Shown piece by piece: positions 1-7,330 of a DNA stretch of 64,000 nucleotides; position 1 is the stretch's first letter; the number at the start of each line of letters is the position of its first letter. The notes under the pieces were generated by a model. It was not told the origin of the DNA. It ran no database searches and worked only from the letters and a program-made list of their open reading frames with translations. The position numbers and the translations under genes are program-made. The stretch lies in NCBI GenBank assembly GCA_964498525.1, contig CAZCGU010000010.1, forward strand, positions 62,001-126,000, written 5' to 3'. This DNA is from DTU098 sp964498525 (GTDB taxonomy: Bacteria; Bacillota; Desulfotomaculia; Desulfotomaculales; Pelotomaculaceae).

Positions 1-150
1 CAGATGGAGGAAATGCTAATTCGCAAGGCTATGGCTAAGTATGGCAATACAGTTGAAGGAAAACGGCGTGCTGCCCAAGCCCTGAATATTTCCCTGGCCA
101 CCCTTTATAATAAATTGAAAAAAATAAGACCAGCAAATATTAAATTTTAG
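1..150 (+). CDS. mmcA: C-terminal end of Fis-type transcriptional regulator (MmcA-like), partial
   Basis: Only the last 49 residues are in the window; the gene enters from the left edge. The visible part is a Fis-type helix-turn-helix (around residues 20-41 of the fragment, KRRAAQALNISLATLYNKL), the DNA-binding end typical of sigma-54 enhancer-binding proteins. In Pelotomaculum thermopropionicum the gene before mmcB is a PAS-domain regulator called mmcA, and the position here matches. The PAS and AAA+ domains themselves lie outside the window and cannot be checked. A terminator at 205-234 separates it from mmcB. A dyad and a sigma-54-like promoter lie between the two genes, which makes mmcB its natural target (inference). 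The symbol rests on position plus the HTH. Confidence 0.75.
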   Translation, partial: QMEEMLIRKAMAKYGNTVEGKRRAAQALNISLATLYNKLKKIRPANIKF

Positions 151-204
151 AAATGATTACTAAAATTAAGAAAGCCCGCTTTCCTCAAGGGATAGGACCG
201 CCCC

Positions 205-234
205 AATTCTATAAGTTAGAATTTTTTTGTTTTT
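205..234 (+). terminator. Rho-independent terminator after mmcA
   Basis: A 7-bp stem, AATTCTA (205-211) with TAGAATT (217-223), has a 5-nt loop and runs straight into a T-rich tract. It ends mmcA transcription, so mmcB needs its own promoter. Confidence 0.7.
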
Positions 235-272
235 AATTATATTATTATTCACTTCCGGGAAACTCAACAAAC

Positions 273-299
273 ATTGCTTATAGATACGAAATAGGCAAT
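273..299. promoter_or_regulatory. Inverted repeat, candidate upstream activator site for the mmcB promoter
   Basis: ATTGCTTAT (273-281) and ATAGGCAAT (291-299) form a dyad with 8 of 9 positions symmetric and a 9-nt centre. The centre lies about 78 bp upstream of the -24 element at 364, about 100 bp before the predicted transcription start. That is the usual spacing for an enhancer-binding protein site. The likely binder is MmcA, but this is inference from position. Confidence 0.5.
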
Positions 300-362
300 A
301 AACACAAGGTTACCGGGGTCAAAAAACATATCCGTCACGGTGAATTAACAAGATCAGTAGCA

Positions 363-378
363 TGGTACGGATCTTGCT
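363..378 (+). promoter_or_regulatory. Sigma-54 (-24/-12) promoter of mmcB
   Basis: TGGTACG (363-369), four bases, then TTGCT (374-378) match the sigma-54 consensus TGGCACG-N4-TTGCW with one mismatch. The invariant GG (364-365) and GC (376-377) are 10 nt apart, as required. Transcription would start near 389, leaving a leader of about 40 nt before mmcB. The upstream Fis-type regulator gene and the dyad at 273-299 fit sigma-54 control. Confidence 0.7.
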
Positions 379-430
379 TTTTATATTTTGGGGAATCAAT
401 AGCAACATTACAGCAAAGGGGGGAACTACA

Positions 431-1273
431 ATAAAAACCATTAACACCAGTGTGATTACGGAAGCCGTGAAAAAAATGTGTATGGAGGCCAACTTTAATC
501 TGGGCAGCGATGTGATGGAATCCTTCAAAAAAAGCTATGAGTCGGAAGTATCCATCACGGGTAAGGAAATACTCCAAATCCTGATTAAAAACGCTGAAAT
601 TGCCCGGGAAGAGCAGGCTCCGATGTGTCAGGACACGGGTTTCGCCGTTGTTTTTGTGGAACTGGGTCAGGATGTGAGGATCGAAGGCGGAGATTTTTAC
701 GAGGCTATCAATGAGGGAGTACGGCAAGGTTACACTGAGGGCTATCTGAGGAAATCCATCGTCAGCCATCCGCTGGAACGGAAGAATACCGGGGATAATA
801 CACCAGCGGTTATTCACACCAAAATAGTGCCCGGGGATAATCTACGTCTAATCTTAGCACCTAAGGGTGGCGGCTCTGAGAACATGAGCACAATTAAAAT
901 GCTTAAACCGGCAGACGGTGTTGAAGGCGTCAAAAAATTTATCGTAGATTCGGTAAAAATAGCTGGTCCCAACCCCTGCCCTCCCATTGTGGTAGGTGTG
1001 GGCATCGGAGGGACTTATGAAAAGGCCGCCCTGCTATCCAAAGAGGCTCTGTTGAGAGAACTTGGTGAAAAAAGCAAGTATCCAGACATTGCAAAATTAG
1101 AAGAAGAACTCCTGGAGGAAATTAATAAAACTGGAATCGGGCCCCAGGGTCTTGGGGGTAAAACCACGGCGCTTGCAGTACATGTTGAGATTTACGGAGC
1201 TCATATTGCAAGCTTGCCCGTAGCAATTAACCTGAACTGCCATGCAGCCAGGCACAAAGAAGTCGTCTTGTAA
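431..1273 (+). CDS. mmcB: Class I fumarase, alpha (N-terminal) subunit
   Basis: N-terminal subunit of a two-subunit, oxygen-sensitive [4Fe-4S] fumarase that hydrates fumarate to malate in propionate oxidation. The family Cys motifs are present: APMCQDTG, NPCPP and LNCHAARHK near the C-terminus. They are the expected cluster ligands. Read from codon 431 the protein is 280 residues and begins KTINTSVITEAVKK, as alpha subunits usually do. That first codon is ATA, seven bases after a strong AGGGGGG (417-423). An in-frame ATG at 362 would add 23 unconserved residues, has no ribosome site, and overlaps the sigma-54 promoter, so it would lie upstream of the transcript. mmcC follows 54 bp later. A sequencing error at the start codon is the main alternative. 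Confidence 0.9.
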   Translation: MKTINTSVITEAVKKMCMEANFNLGSDVMESFKKSYESEVSITGKEILQILIKNAEIAREEQAPMCQDTGFAVVFVELGQDVRIEGGDFYEAINEGVRQGYTEGYLRKSIVSHPLERKNTGDNTPAVIHTKIVPGDNLRLILAPKGGGSENMSTIKMLKPADGVEGVKKFIVDSVKIAGPNPCPPIVVGVGIGGTYEKAALLSKEALLRELGEKSKYPDIAKLEEELLEEINKTGIGPQGLGGKTTALAVHVEIYGAHIASLPVAINLNCHAARHKEVVL

Positions 1274-1327
1274 GGCAACTGAATTGCCCCAGGATATTGC
1301 TCTTAAAAAACAGGGGAGGTGAAATGA

Positions 1328-1882
1328 TTGACCCAGATAAGGCTTACTACCCCGCTAACCGATGAAATGGTAGAAAAACTAAGGATCGGCCAACAAGTTT
1401 TACTAAACGGGATTCTTTACACGGGACGCGACGCAGCTCATAAAAGGCTGGTAGATCTTATTAAACAAGGTAAAGAACTGCCTTTTGACCCCAAGGGGCA
1501 GGTTATTTATTATGTTGGGCCGAGTCCGGCAAGGCCGGGTAAAGTCATTGGTTCTTGCGGACCAACAACCAGCTACCGGATGGATCCCTACGCTCCGGAA
1601 CTTTATGCCCTGGGACTCAAGGCTTCCATCGGCAAGGGAAAAAGGTCACCGGAAGTGATAAAAGCTTTAAAACAATATAAGGGTGTTTATTTCGCTGCAA
1701 TCGGCGGAGCAGCTGCCCTTATCGCCAAAAGTATAAAGTCAGCAAAGGTTATTGCTTACCCGGATTTAGGAGCGGAAGCTATCCACGAACTTGTTGTGGA
1801 AAATTTTCCGGTTGTAGTGGTGAACGATACCATTGGCGGTGATCTTTACGAAGAGGGGATTAAGATTTACTCGGCTAAATAA
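1328..1882 (+). CDS. mmcC: Class I fumarase, beta (C-terminal) subunit
   Basis: C-terminal half of the class I fumarase, 184 residues, pairing with MmcB to hydrate fumarate. Family motifs include PARPGKVIGSCGPTTSYRMD in the middle and IGGAAALIAK, both typical of fumarase and L(+)-tartrate dehydratase beta subunits. The neighbouring alpha gene and the propionate cluster favour fumarase over tartrate dehydratase. Translation starts at TTG, 5 to 6 bases after GGGGAGGTGA. An ATG four bases earlier (1324) is in another frame and leads nowhere. A 751-bp gap with no coding sequence follows before mmcD, which is unusual inside this cluster. Confidence 0.93.
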   Translation: MTQIRLTTPLTDEMVEKLRIGQQVLLNGILYTGRDAAHKRLVDLIKQGKELPFDPKGQVIYYVGPSPARPGKVIGSCGPTTSYRMDPYAPELYALGLKASIGKGKRSPEVIKALKQYKGVYFAAIGGAAALIAKSIKSAKVIAYPDLGAEAIHELVVENFPVVVVNDTIGGDLYEEGIKIYSAK

Positions 1883-2633
1883 AAATGCCTTATGAGGACT
1901 TAACCTTGTTCAAAAATAAGCCGGCAGAAAAAACAATGCAAACACCCGGATGGGTATTCGCCCGACCAGTAAGGATTAACAGGTTGGGCTAGGCTCTTTT
2001 GAGTGAGAAATTAAAGTCCAAGCCAGGAATATATTCCATTTGAAAGGGAAACCTTGTTTTACGAGACCTATGGCTGTTAGCCAGGAAATGGAAATCTAGC
2101 TTTCTGTGCTTTGGCTGTTTACGGCAGAACCTAATAATCTTACCTAAAGTTTATTAAGCCAGTTCGAGGCGGATTTATTATTTTAACAAAAATATAATAT
2201 ACGTCTGTAAGAACTGGCGCCGTTGCTTATATAAGTTGAACTTTAAACTGAAAGGGTTAGTGGGTAACCGGGTGCAAAAAGCCTTTTAGTAAATTTTGTA
2301 CCGCCCCTTAAATAAATAATCTTTCTTTTGCGTTCCTGAAGTATCTGCCGGCGATTGCTTTGCCCAAGGGAGCGGTGGAAGGGGGGAATAATAAAGGTAA
2401 ACGGACGGGAACTTAAAGGAGCAGTTATATTCTAAGAAGATAAGAAGATAAAAAAAGCCAAACTTGTTACTTGGGATTAAGAAGTTATTTTAAAGCCAAG
2501 GTGCTGTGTGGGTTATCTGGCCCATGAAGTAGGGAATAGGAGTAATATCGTGTTTTTGATTGGAAATTATTATAAATAGATCTGGGTTGTTTAAATAAAG
2601 CGTTAATTAGACCAGAGGGGAGAGATTTAGCCA
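1883..2633 (+). other. Long non-coding gap between mmcC and mmcD with candidate RNA structures
   Basis: No open frame with a ribosome site is visible. A hairpin pairs 1982-1990 with 2015-2024 (one bulge) and carries an inner CTC-TTTT-GAG stem-loop at 1994-2003. A perfect 8-bp inverted repeat, GCCAGTTC (2158-2165) and GAACTGGC (2211-2218), flanks 45 AT-rich bases. The 10-bp palindrome CTTATATAAG lies at 2226-2235. A weak sigma-54-like pair (TGG at 2261, TGCA at 2273) is also present. I do not recognise a known riboswitch. The region could hold a second promoter, a leader RNA or a small RNA. Confidence 0.4.
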
Positions 2634-3749
2634 GTGAAAATGTTCGAGTATATGGGGAAAGAGCTTTTCGCCAAGTACGGCTTGCCGGTACCTAAAGGCA
2701 GAATGGCTACCAACCCGGAAGACGCTGCTAAGATTGCCGCGGAAATCGGTGGTCCTTGTGTTGTAAAGTCTCAGGTCCTGTCAGGTAAAAGGGGTAAAGC
2801 CGGCGGAATTAAATTTCCCAACACTCCTGAAGAAGCACAGAAAGCCGCGGAAGAAGTTTTGGGAATGACCATTCAGGGGTTGCCCGTCCAGGCAATACTG
2901 GTCGAAGAAAAACTCAAAATTGATAAAGAACTTTATATGTCCATCACCATTGACGGTTCAGCCAAACAGGCAGTATTGATTGCATCCGCTTACGGCGGAA
3001 TGGATATTGAAGAGCAGCCGGAAGAGTATATTATTAAAAGGCACATCGATCCGGAACTCGGTATGAAACCCTTTATTGCCCGCGATGTTGTCAGAAAGAT
3101 GGGCGTCCCCGTCAACAGCGCGCATGGAAAGGAAATCGTCAAGATCATCCAAATCCTTTACAAGATTTGTCTGGAAAAAGACGCCGAACTGGTTGAAATT
3201 AACCCGCTGGTATTTAGCGACGACAAAGTAATTGCCGCTGACTCCAAAGTAACCATTGACGACGATGCCATGTTCCGCATGAAGGACCTGCCCATAGTAG
3301 ATGACAGATCTCCCGCTGAAAGAGCTGCCAAAGATCTTGGCCTCTCCTTTGTGGAACTGGATGGAGAAATCGCCGTAATGGCCAACGGCGCAGGTATCAC
3401 CATGGGCACTCTGGATACCCTGCAGGCCTTCGGCGGCACCCCGAAAAACTTCCTGGACTGCGGCGGCGGCACCGGCAGGGAAGCCACGGCCAAGGCTCTT
3501 GACATTCTCTTTGATTTAAATCCCAAGGCTGTTTTTGTAAACATCTTTGGGGGAATTACCCGCTGTGATGATGTTGCCAACGCCGTCAAGGACCAGTACG
3601 AAGCAAAGGGAGGCTTTCCAGTGCCCCTGGTTATCCGTCTTGTCGGCACTAACCAGGAAGCCGGCCGGGAAATTCTGGCCTCAATCGGTGTCGAGGCTTT
3701 CGACTTCATGGAAGACGCTGCCAGGAGGGTTATTGAACTCGCTAAATAG
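2634..3749 (+). CDS. mmcD: Succinyl-CoA synthetase (ADP-forming), beta subunit
   Basis: ATP-grasp beta subunit, 371 residues, that conserves the thioester energy of succinyl-CoA by substrate-level phosphorylation. The N-terminus MKMFEYMGKELFAKYGLPVP is typical of SucC. Motifs further on include the ATP-grasp GKRGKAGGIKF and VEINPLVF, and the CoA-ligase part ends with NIFGGITRCDDVA. I chose the GTG at 2634 because it gives the family N-terminus M-K-x-F-E-Y and follows GAGGGGAGAG at about 10 bases; ATG 2640 is two codons in. It is the first gene after the long gap. mmcE follows 56 bp later. Confidence 0.95.
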   Translation: MKMFEYMGKELFAKYGLPVPKGRMATNPEDAAKIAAEIGGPCVVKSQVLSGKRGKAGGIKFPNTPEEAQKAAEEVLGMTIQGLPVQAILVEEKLKIDKELYMSITIDGSAKQAVLIASAYGGMDIEEQPEEYIIKRHIDPELGMKPFIARDVVRKMGVPVNSAHGKEIVKIIQILYKICLEKDAELVEINPLVFSDDKVIAADSKVTIDDDAMFRMKDLPIVDDRSPAERAAKDLGLSFVELDGEIAVMANGAGITMGTLDTLQAFGGTPKNFLDCGGGTGREATAKALDILFDLNPKAVFVNIFGGITRCDDVANAVKDQYEAKGGFPVPLVIRLVGTNQEAGREILASIGVEAFDFMEDAARRVIELAK

Positions 3750-3805
3750 ATTTCACGTTCTGCGCTGGAATCTCCAGAAGATCTTGATAAGGGAGGAGTA
3801 GTAAA

Positions 3806-4678
3806 TTGGCTATTATCATTGATGAGAATACGAATGTACTAGTCATGGGAATAACAGGCAGGCAGGCCTCTTTCCATACCAAGCAAATGCTTGCCTACGG
3901 CACTAAAATTGTCGCCGGATGCACGCCTGGAAAAGGCGGAGCTTCCGTAGAGGGTATCCCTGTATATAATACTGTTCGCGAGGCCTGTGAGAATCACAGG
4001 ATCGACGCCTCTGTAATCTTTGTTCCCGCCCCGGCCACCAAAGACGCCGCTTTAGAAAATATTGAGGCGGGTGTGGGTGTCGTTGTTATCGTCACCGAGG
4101 GTGTCCCGGTTTACGACGAAATTGAAATTGTGGCTTACGCCAAACGCAAAGGGGCCATCATACTGGGACCGAACACTTTTGGCATAGTTTCCGGCGGCAA
4201 ATGCAAGATGGGTATACCGCCCAACCAGTATTTTATTGAAGGCAATGTGGGCGTTGTTGCCCGCTCCGGCACCTTGACCTATGAAATTACCGGGAACCTA
4301 ACTGCTAACGGCCTGGGCCAGTCCACTGTCGTAGGCATGGGCGGCGACAGGGCAGTGGGGCTGACCTTTATCGATGTTTTAAAGATGTTTGAGAAGGACG
4401 ATCAAACCGAGGCCATTGTTATGATTGGTGAAATTGGCGGCAACAGCGAAGAAATCGCTGCTGAATACATTAAGGAAATGACCAAACCGGTCGTTGCCTT
4501 TATCGCCGGGAAGAGCGCGCCTCCAGGCAAACGGATGGGACATGCCGGCGCAATTATTGAAAGAGGCAAAGGAACCTACCAGGGCAAAGTGGACGCCTTG
4601 AATGCGGCCGGCGCCAAGGTAGCCCCGCTGCCCTTTGATGTTCCCCAGCTGGTCAAAGAGGCGCTTGGGATTAAGTAG
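3806..4678 (+). CDS. mmcE: Succinyl-CoA synthetase, alpha subunit
   Basis: CoA-binding alpha subunit, 290 residues. It forms the phosphohistidine intermediate and works with MmcD. Visible motifs are the Rossmann start NVLVMGITGRQASFHTKQM, the CoA-site CTPGKGG, the conserved GPNTFGIV, and GHAGAIIERGKGT carrying the active-site His (GHAGA). The start is TTG, 7 bases after GGGAGGAG. The gene lies between mmcD and mmcF with short gaps, consistent with one transcript. In propionate oxidation the enzyme yields ATP or GTP from succinyl-CoA. Confidence 0.95.
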   Translation: MAIIIDENTNVLVMGITGRQASFHTKQMLAYGTKIVAGCTPGKGGASVEGIPVYNTVREACENHRIDASVIFVPAPATKDAALENIEAGVGVVVIVTEGVPVYDEIEIVAYAKRKGAIILGPNTFGIVSGGKCKMGIPPNQYFIEGNVGVVARSGTLTYEITGNLTANGLGQSTVVGMGGDRAVGLTFIDVLKMFEKDDQTEAIVMIGEIGGNSEEIAAEYIKEMTKPVVAFIAGKSAPPGKRMGHAGAIIERGKGTYQGKVDALNAAGAKVAPLPFDVPQLVKEALGIK

Positions 4679-4704
4679 TAGATAAGTGGAAGGAGGAGGT
4701 ATAT

Positions 4705-6378
4705 TTGTTTAAAGAAGATCAACTGGACAAAGTCGCTGCCAAGAAAGAGAGCTGGACAGCGAAACTGGAAGCAACTAAAAAGAAGCGTCCAGAAAGGCAA
4801 TCCCAATTCGCTACCGATTCCGGTGTAGACATCAATACAGTTTATACTCCGCTTGATCTGGCAGAAATGGATTACGAGCGCGACCTGGGGTTACCCGGCG
4901 AGTATCCCTATACCCGCGGTGTACAACCAAACCTTTACCGCGGCCGTCTGTGGACCATGCGGCAGTACGCTGGTTTCGGTTCGGCTGAAGAAACCAACCA
5001 GCGCTTCCGCTATTTACTGGAACAGGGCCAGACAGGCTTAAGCTGCGCTTTTGACCTGCCAACCCAGATTGGCTACGACTCGGACCATCCCCTGGCCCAG
5101 GGCGAAATCGGCAAAGTAGGTGTTGCCATCGACTCCCTGGCGGATATGGAAACCCTATTTGACCAGATTCCCCTGGGCAAGGTCAGCACATCCATGACCA
5201 TCAACGCACCTGCGGGCGTGCTGCTGGCAATGTATATAGCCTGTGCGGAAAAACAGGGATTTACCAAAGCTCAAATCAACGGTACCATTCAAAACGACGT
5301 TATCAAGGAATACATCTGCCGCGGCACGTATATCCTGCCTCCGGAGCCCTCAATGAGGTTGATCTCCAACATCTTTGAGTACTGCTCCAAGGAGATTCCC
5401 CAGTGGAACACCATCAGCATCAGCGGTTATCACATCCGCGAGGCGGGCGCCACAGCTGCCCAGGAGATTGCCTTCACCCTGGCCGACGGTATCGCCTATG
5501 TCGATGCTGCCATAAAAGCCGGCCTGGACGTAGATACTTTCGGGCCGCGCCTGTCGTTCTTCTTCAATGCTCACTTGAACTTCCTGGAAGAAGCAGCCAA
5601 GTTCAGAGCAGCCCGCCGGGTCTGGGCCAAGGTTATGAAAGAACGTTTTGGAGCCAAAAATCCGCGCTCCTGGACTCTCCGCTTCCATACCCAGACTGCC
5701 GGCGTCAGCCTGACAGCCCAGCAACCCATGGTTAATATTATGAGGACCGCATTTGAAGCCCTTTCCGCTGTACTGGGCGGCACCCAGTCCTTGCACACCA
5801 ACTCCTACGATGAAGCTCTGGCGCTCCCCTGCGATGAGTCAGTTATGATCGCGCTGCGCACCCAGCAGGTTATTGGTTATGAAATAGGTGTCTGCGACTT
5901 AGTCGACCCGCTTGGCGGCTCTTATTACATCGAATCCCTGACCAATTCCCTGGAGGAAAAAGCGTGGGATTATATTGGTAAGATTGATGCCCTCGGCGGC
6001 GCTGCAAAGGCCATTGAATACATGCAAAAAGAAATACACAACTCTGCTTACCAGTATCAGTTGGCCATTGACAATAAGAAGAAAACAGTTATCGGCGTAA
6101 ACAGCTTCATCATGAAAGATGAAGAAAAACCCAAGGGTCTTTTGAAAGTAGACCTTTCGGTTGGAGAACGCCAGACGGCCAAACTTGCCAGGGTGAAAGC
6201 AGAAAGAGACAGCGCCAAGGTCGAATCCCTGCTGACAGCCATAAGGGAGGCAGCGCAGAGCGACGCCAACCTTATCCCGTTCTTTGTTGATGCGGTTAAG
6301 GAGTATGTCACTCTCGGCGAGATCTGCGGCGTCCTGAGAGACGTTTTTGGCGAATATAAGCAGCAAATCGTATTCTAG
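4705..6378 (+). CDS. mmcF: Methylmalonyl-CoA mutase, large (substrate-binding) subunit
   Basis: Substrate-binding chain of the B12-dependent mutase, 557 residues, interconverting (R)-methylmalonyl-CoA and succinyl-CoA. The TIM barrel is intact, and the B12 domain is encoded separately by mmcG. Tyr88 in TMRQYAGF and Arg218 in PPEPSMR correspond to the Tyr and Arg that select methylmalonyl-CoA; isobutyryl-CoA mutases have Phe and Gln there. SISGYHIREAG, PRLSFFF and LHTNSYDEA are further family blocks. The start is TTG behind AGGAGGAGGT. Its GTPase chaperone MeaB is not adjacent but sits at 60564-61535. Confidence 0.95.
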   Translation: MFKEDQLDKVAAKKESWTAKLEATKKKRPERQSQFATDSGVDINTVYTPLDLAEMDYERDLGLPGEYPYTRGVQPNLYRGRLWTMRQYAGFGSAEETNQRFRYLLEQGQTGLSCAFDLPTQIGYDSDHPLAQGEIGKVGVAIDSLADMETLFDQIPLGKVSTSMTINAPAGVLLAMYIACAEKQGFTKAQINGTIQNDVIKEYICRGTYILPPEPSMRLISNIFEYCSKEIPQWNTISISGYHIREAGATAAQEIAFTLADGIAYVDAAIKAGLDVDTFGPRLSFFFNAHLNFLEEAAKFRAARRVWAKVMKERFGAKNPRSWTLRFHTQTAGVSLTAQQPMVNIMRTAFEALSAVLGGTQSLHTNSYDEALALPCDESVMIALRTQQVIGYEIGVCDLVDPLGGSYYIESLTNSLEEKAWDYIGKIDALGGAAKAIEYMQKEIHNSAYQYQLAIDNKKKTVIGVNSFIMKDEEKPKGLLKVDLSVGERQTAKLARVKAERDSAKVESLLTAIREAAQSDANLIPFFVDAVKEYVTLGEICGVLRDVFGEYKQQIVF

Positions 6379-6394
6379 GAGAGGAGGAAAGTTG

Positions 6395-6793
6395 ATGAGC
6401 GAGAAACGTATCCGCGTTCTGGTCGCGAAACCGGGTCTTGACGGTCACGATCGGGGCGCCAAGGTGATTGCCCAGGCTTTAAGGGACGCCGGTATGGAAG
6501 TTGTATATACAGGATTGCGGCAAACCCCGGAGCAAATCGTATCGGCAGCGGTGCAGGAAGATGTTAATGTGGTCGGCATGAGTATTCTTTCCGGTGCGCA
6601 TGGAACCCTGTTCCCCGAAGTCATCAGACTTCTTAATGAGAAGGGCGCCAGCGACATCCTTGTAGTTGGAGGCGGGATTATTCCGGAAGAAGATGTTCCG
6701 GCATTAAAAGAAGCCGGCATCGCCGAAGTCTTCGGACCAGGAACTCCCCTGGAAGAGGTTGTGAAATATATTCAGGCCAATGTGAAAAACTAA
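6395..6793 (+). CDS. mmcG: Methylmalonyl-CoA mutase, small (B12-binding) subunit
   Basis: Cobalamin-binding subunit, 132 residues, that completes MmcF. It has the base-off/His-on signature: GLDGHDRGAK with His18 as the cobalt ligand, then SILSGAHGTLFPE and VGGGIIPEED. I chose the ATG at 6395 because GAGAGGAGGAAAG ends just upstream and the protein then starts MSEKRIRVLVAKPGLDGHDRG as in the family. An in-frame ATG at 6347 would overlap the end of mmcF and add unconserved residues. The separate-subunit arrangement is common in archaea and Firmicutes. Confidence 0.95.
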   Translation: MSEKRIRVLVAKPGLDGHDRGAKVIAQALRDAGMEVVYTGLRQTPEQIVSAAVQEDVNVVGMSILSGAHGTLFPEVIRLLNEKGASDILVVGGGIIPEEDVPALKEAGIAEVFGPGTPLEEVVKYIQANVKN

Positions 6794-6913
6794 TTTTCCT
6801 GATGATCAAAAACTATATGCGGGCGAGCCGGCCTGGCGGCCGGTTTCCGACCCGCCAACGATAGGAAGTGATAAGCAGCCGCAGATTAAATAATTAATAT
6901 GGAGGGATCCCCA

Positions 6914-7315
6914 GTGATTAAAAAGATTGACCATATTGGCATAGCTGTAAAGGATCTTACAGCAGCTTTGAAGTTTTATGAAGAAGCGCTGGGTTTCAAG
7001 TCTGCCGGTACAGAGGTTGTAGAAGAGCAAAGGGTTAAAGTAGCCTTTTTACCCGCAGGCGATAGTGAGGTTGAATTGCTGGAGTCAACATCGCCGGACG
7101 GCCCCATCGCAAAATACATCGCTAAAAACGGCGAGGGAATCCAGCACCTGGCTTTTAGGGTCGAAAACCTGGAACAAAGGTTGGCCGAGTTGAAGGAAAA
7201 AGGCATCCGCTTGATTGATGAGAAGCCCCGGTATGGAGCGGGTGGAGCTAAAATAGCTTTTTTACACCCGAAATCCACCTTTGGCGTACTTATCGAGCTG
7301 TGTGAGCGCGACTAG
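6914..7315 (+). CDS. mmcH: Methylmalonyl-CoA epimerase
   Basis: Small VOC/glyoxalase-fold enzyme, 133 residues, that interconverts the (R) and (S) forms of methylmalonyl-CoA between the mutase and the transcarboxylase. Expected metal ligands are His7 (KKIDHIGIAV), His78 (IQHLAFRV) and Glu128 (VLIELCE). The GTG at 6914 follows TATGGAGGG at about 7 bases and gives the family start V-I-K-K-I-D-H-I-G. The ATG at 6899 is part of that ribosome site and would not be used. About 120 bp separate it from mmcG, and mmcI follows 15 bp later. Confidence 0.95.
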   Translation: MIKKIDHIGIAVKDLTAALKFYEEALGFKSAGTEVVEEQRVKVAFLPAGDSEVELLESTSPDGPIAKYIAKNGEGIQHLAFRVENLEQRLAELKEKGIRLIDEKPRYGAGGAKIAFLHPKSTFGVLIELCERD

Positions 7316-7330
7316 ATTGGAGGTAATAGT

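Noticed and set aside
362..430. ATG at 362 as start of mmcB
   Set aside because: It lies inside the sigma-54 promoter, has no ribosome site and would add 23 residues not found in fumarase alpha subunits.
1883..2633. B12 riboswitch ahead of the mutase genes
   Set aside because: I find no B12-box-like GCCACTG core or other known riboswitch core in the gap.
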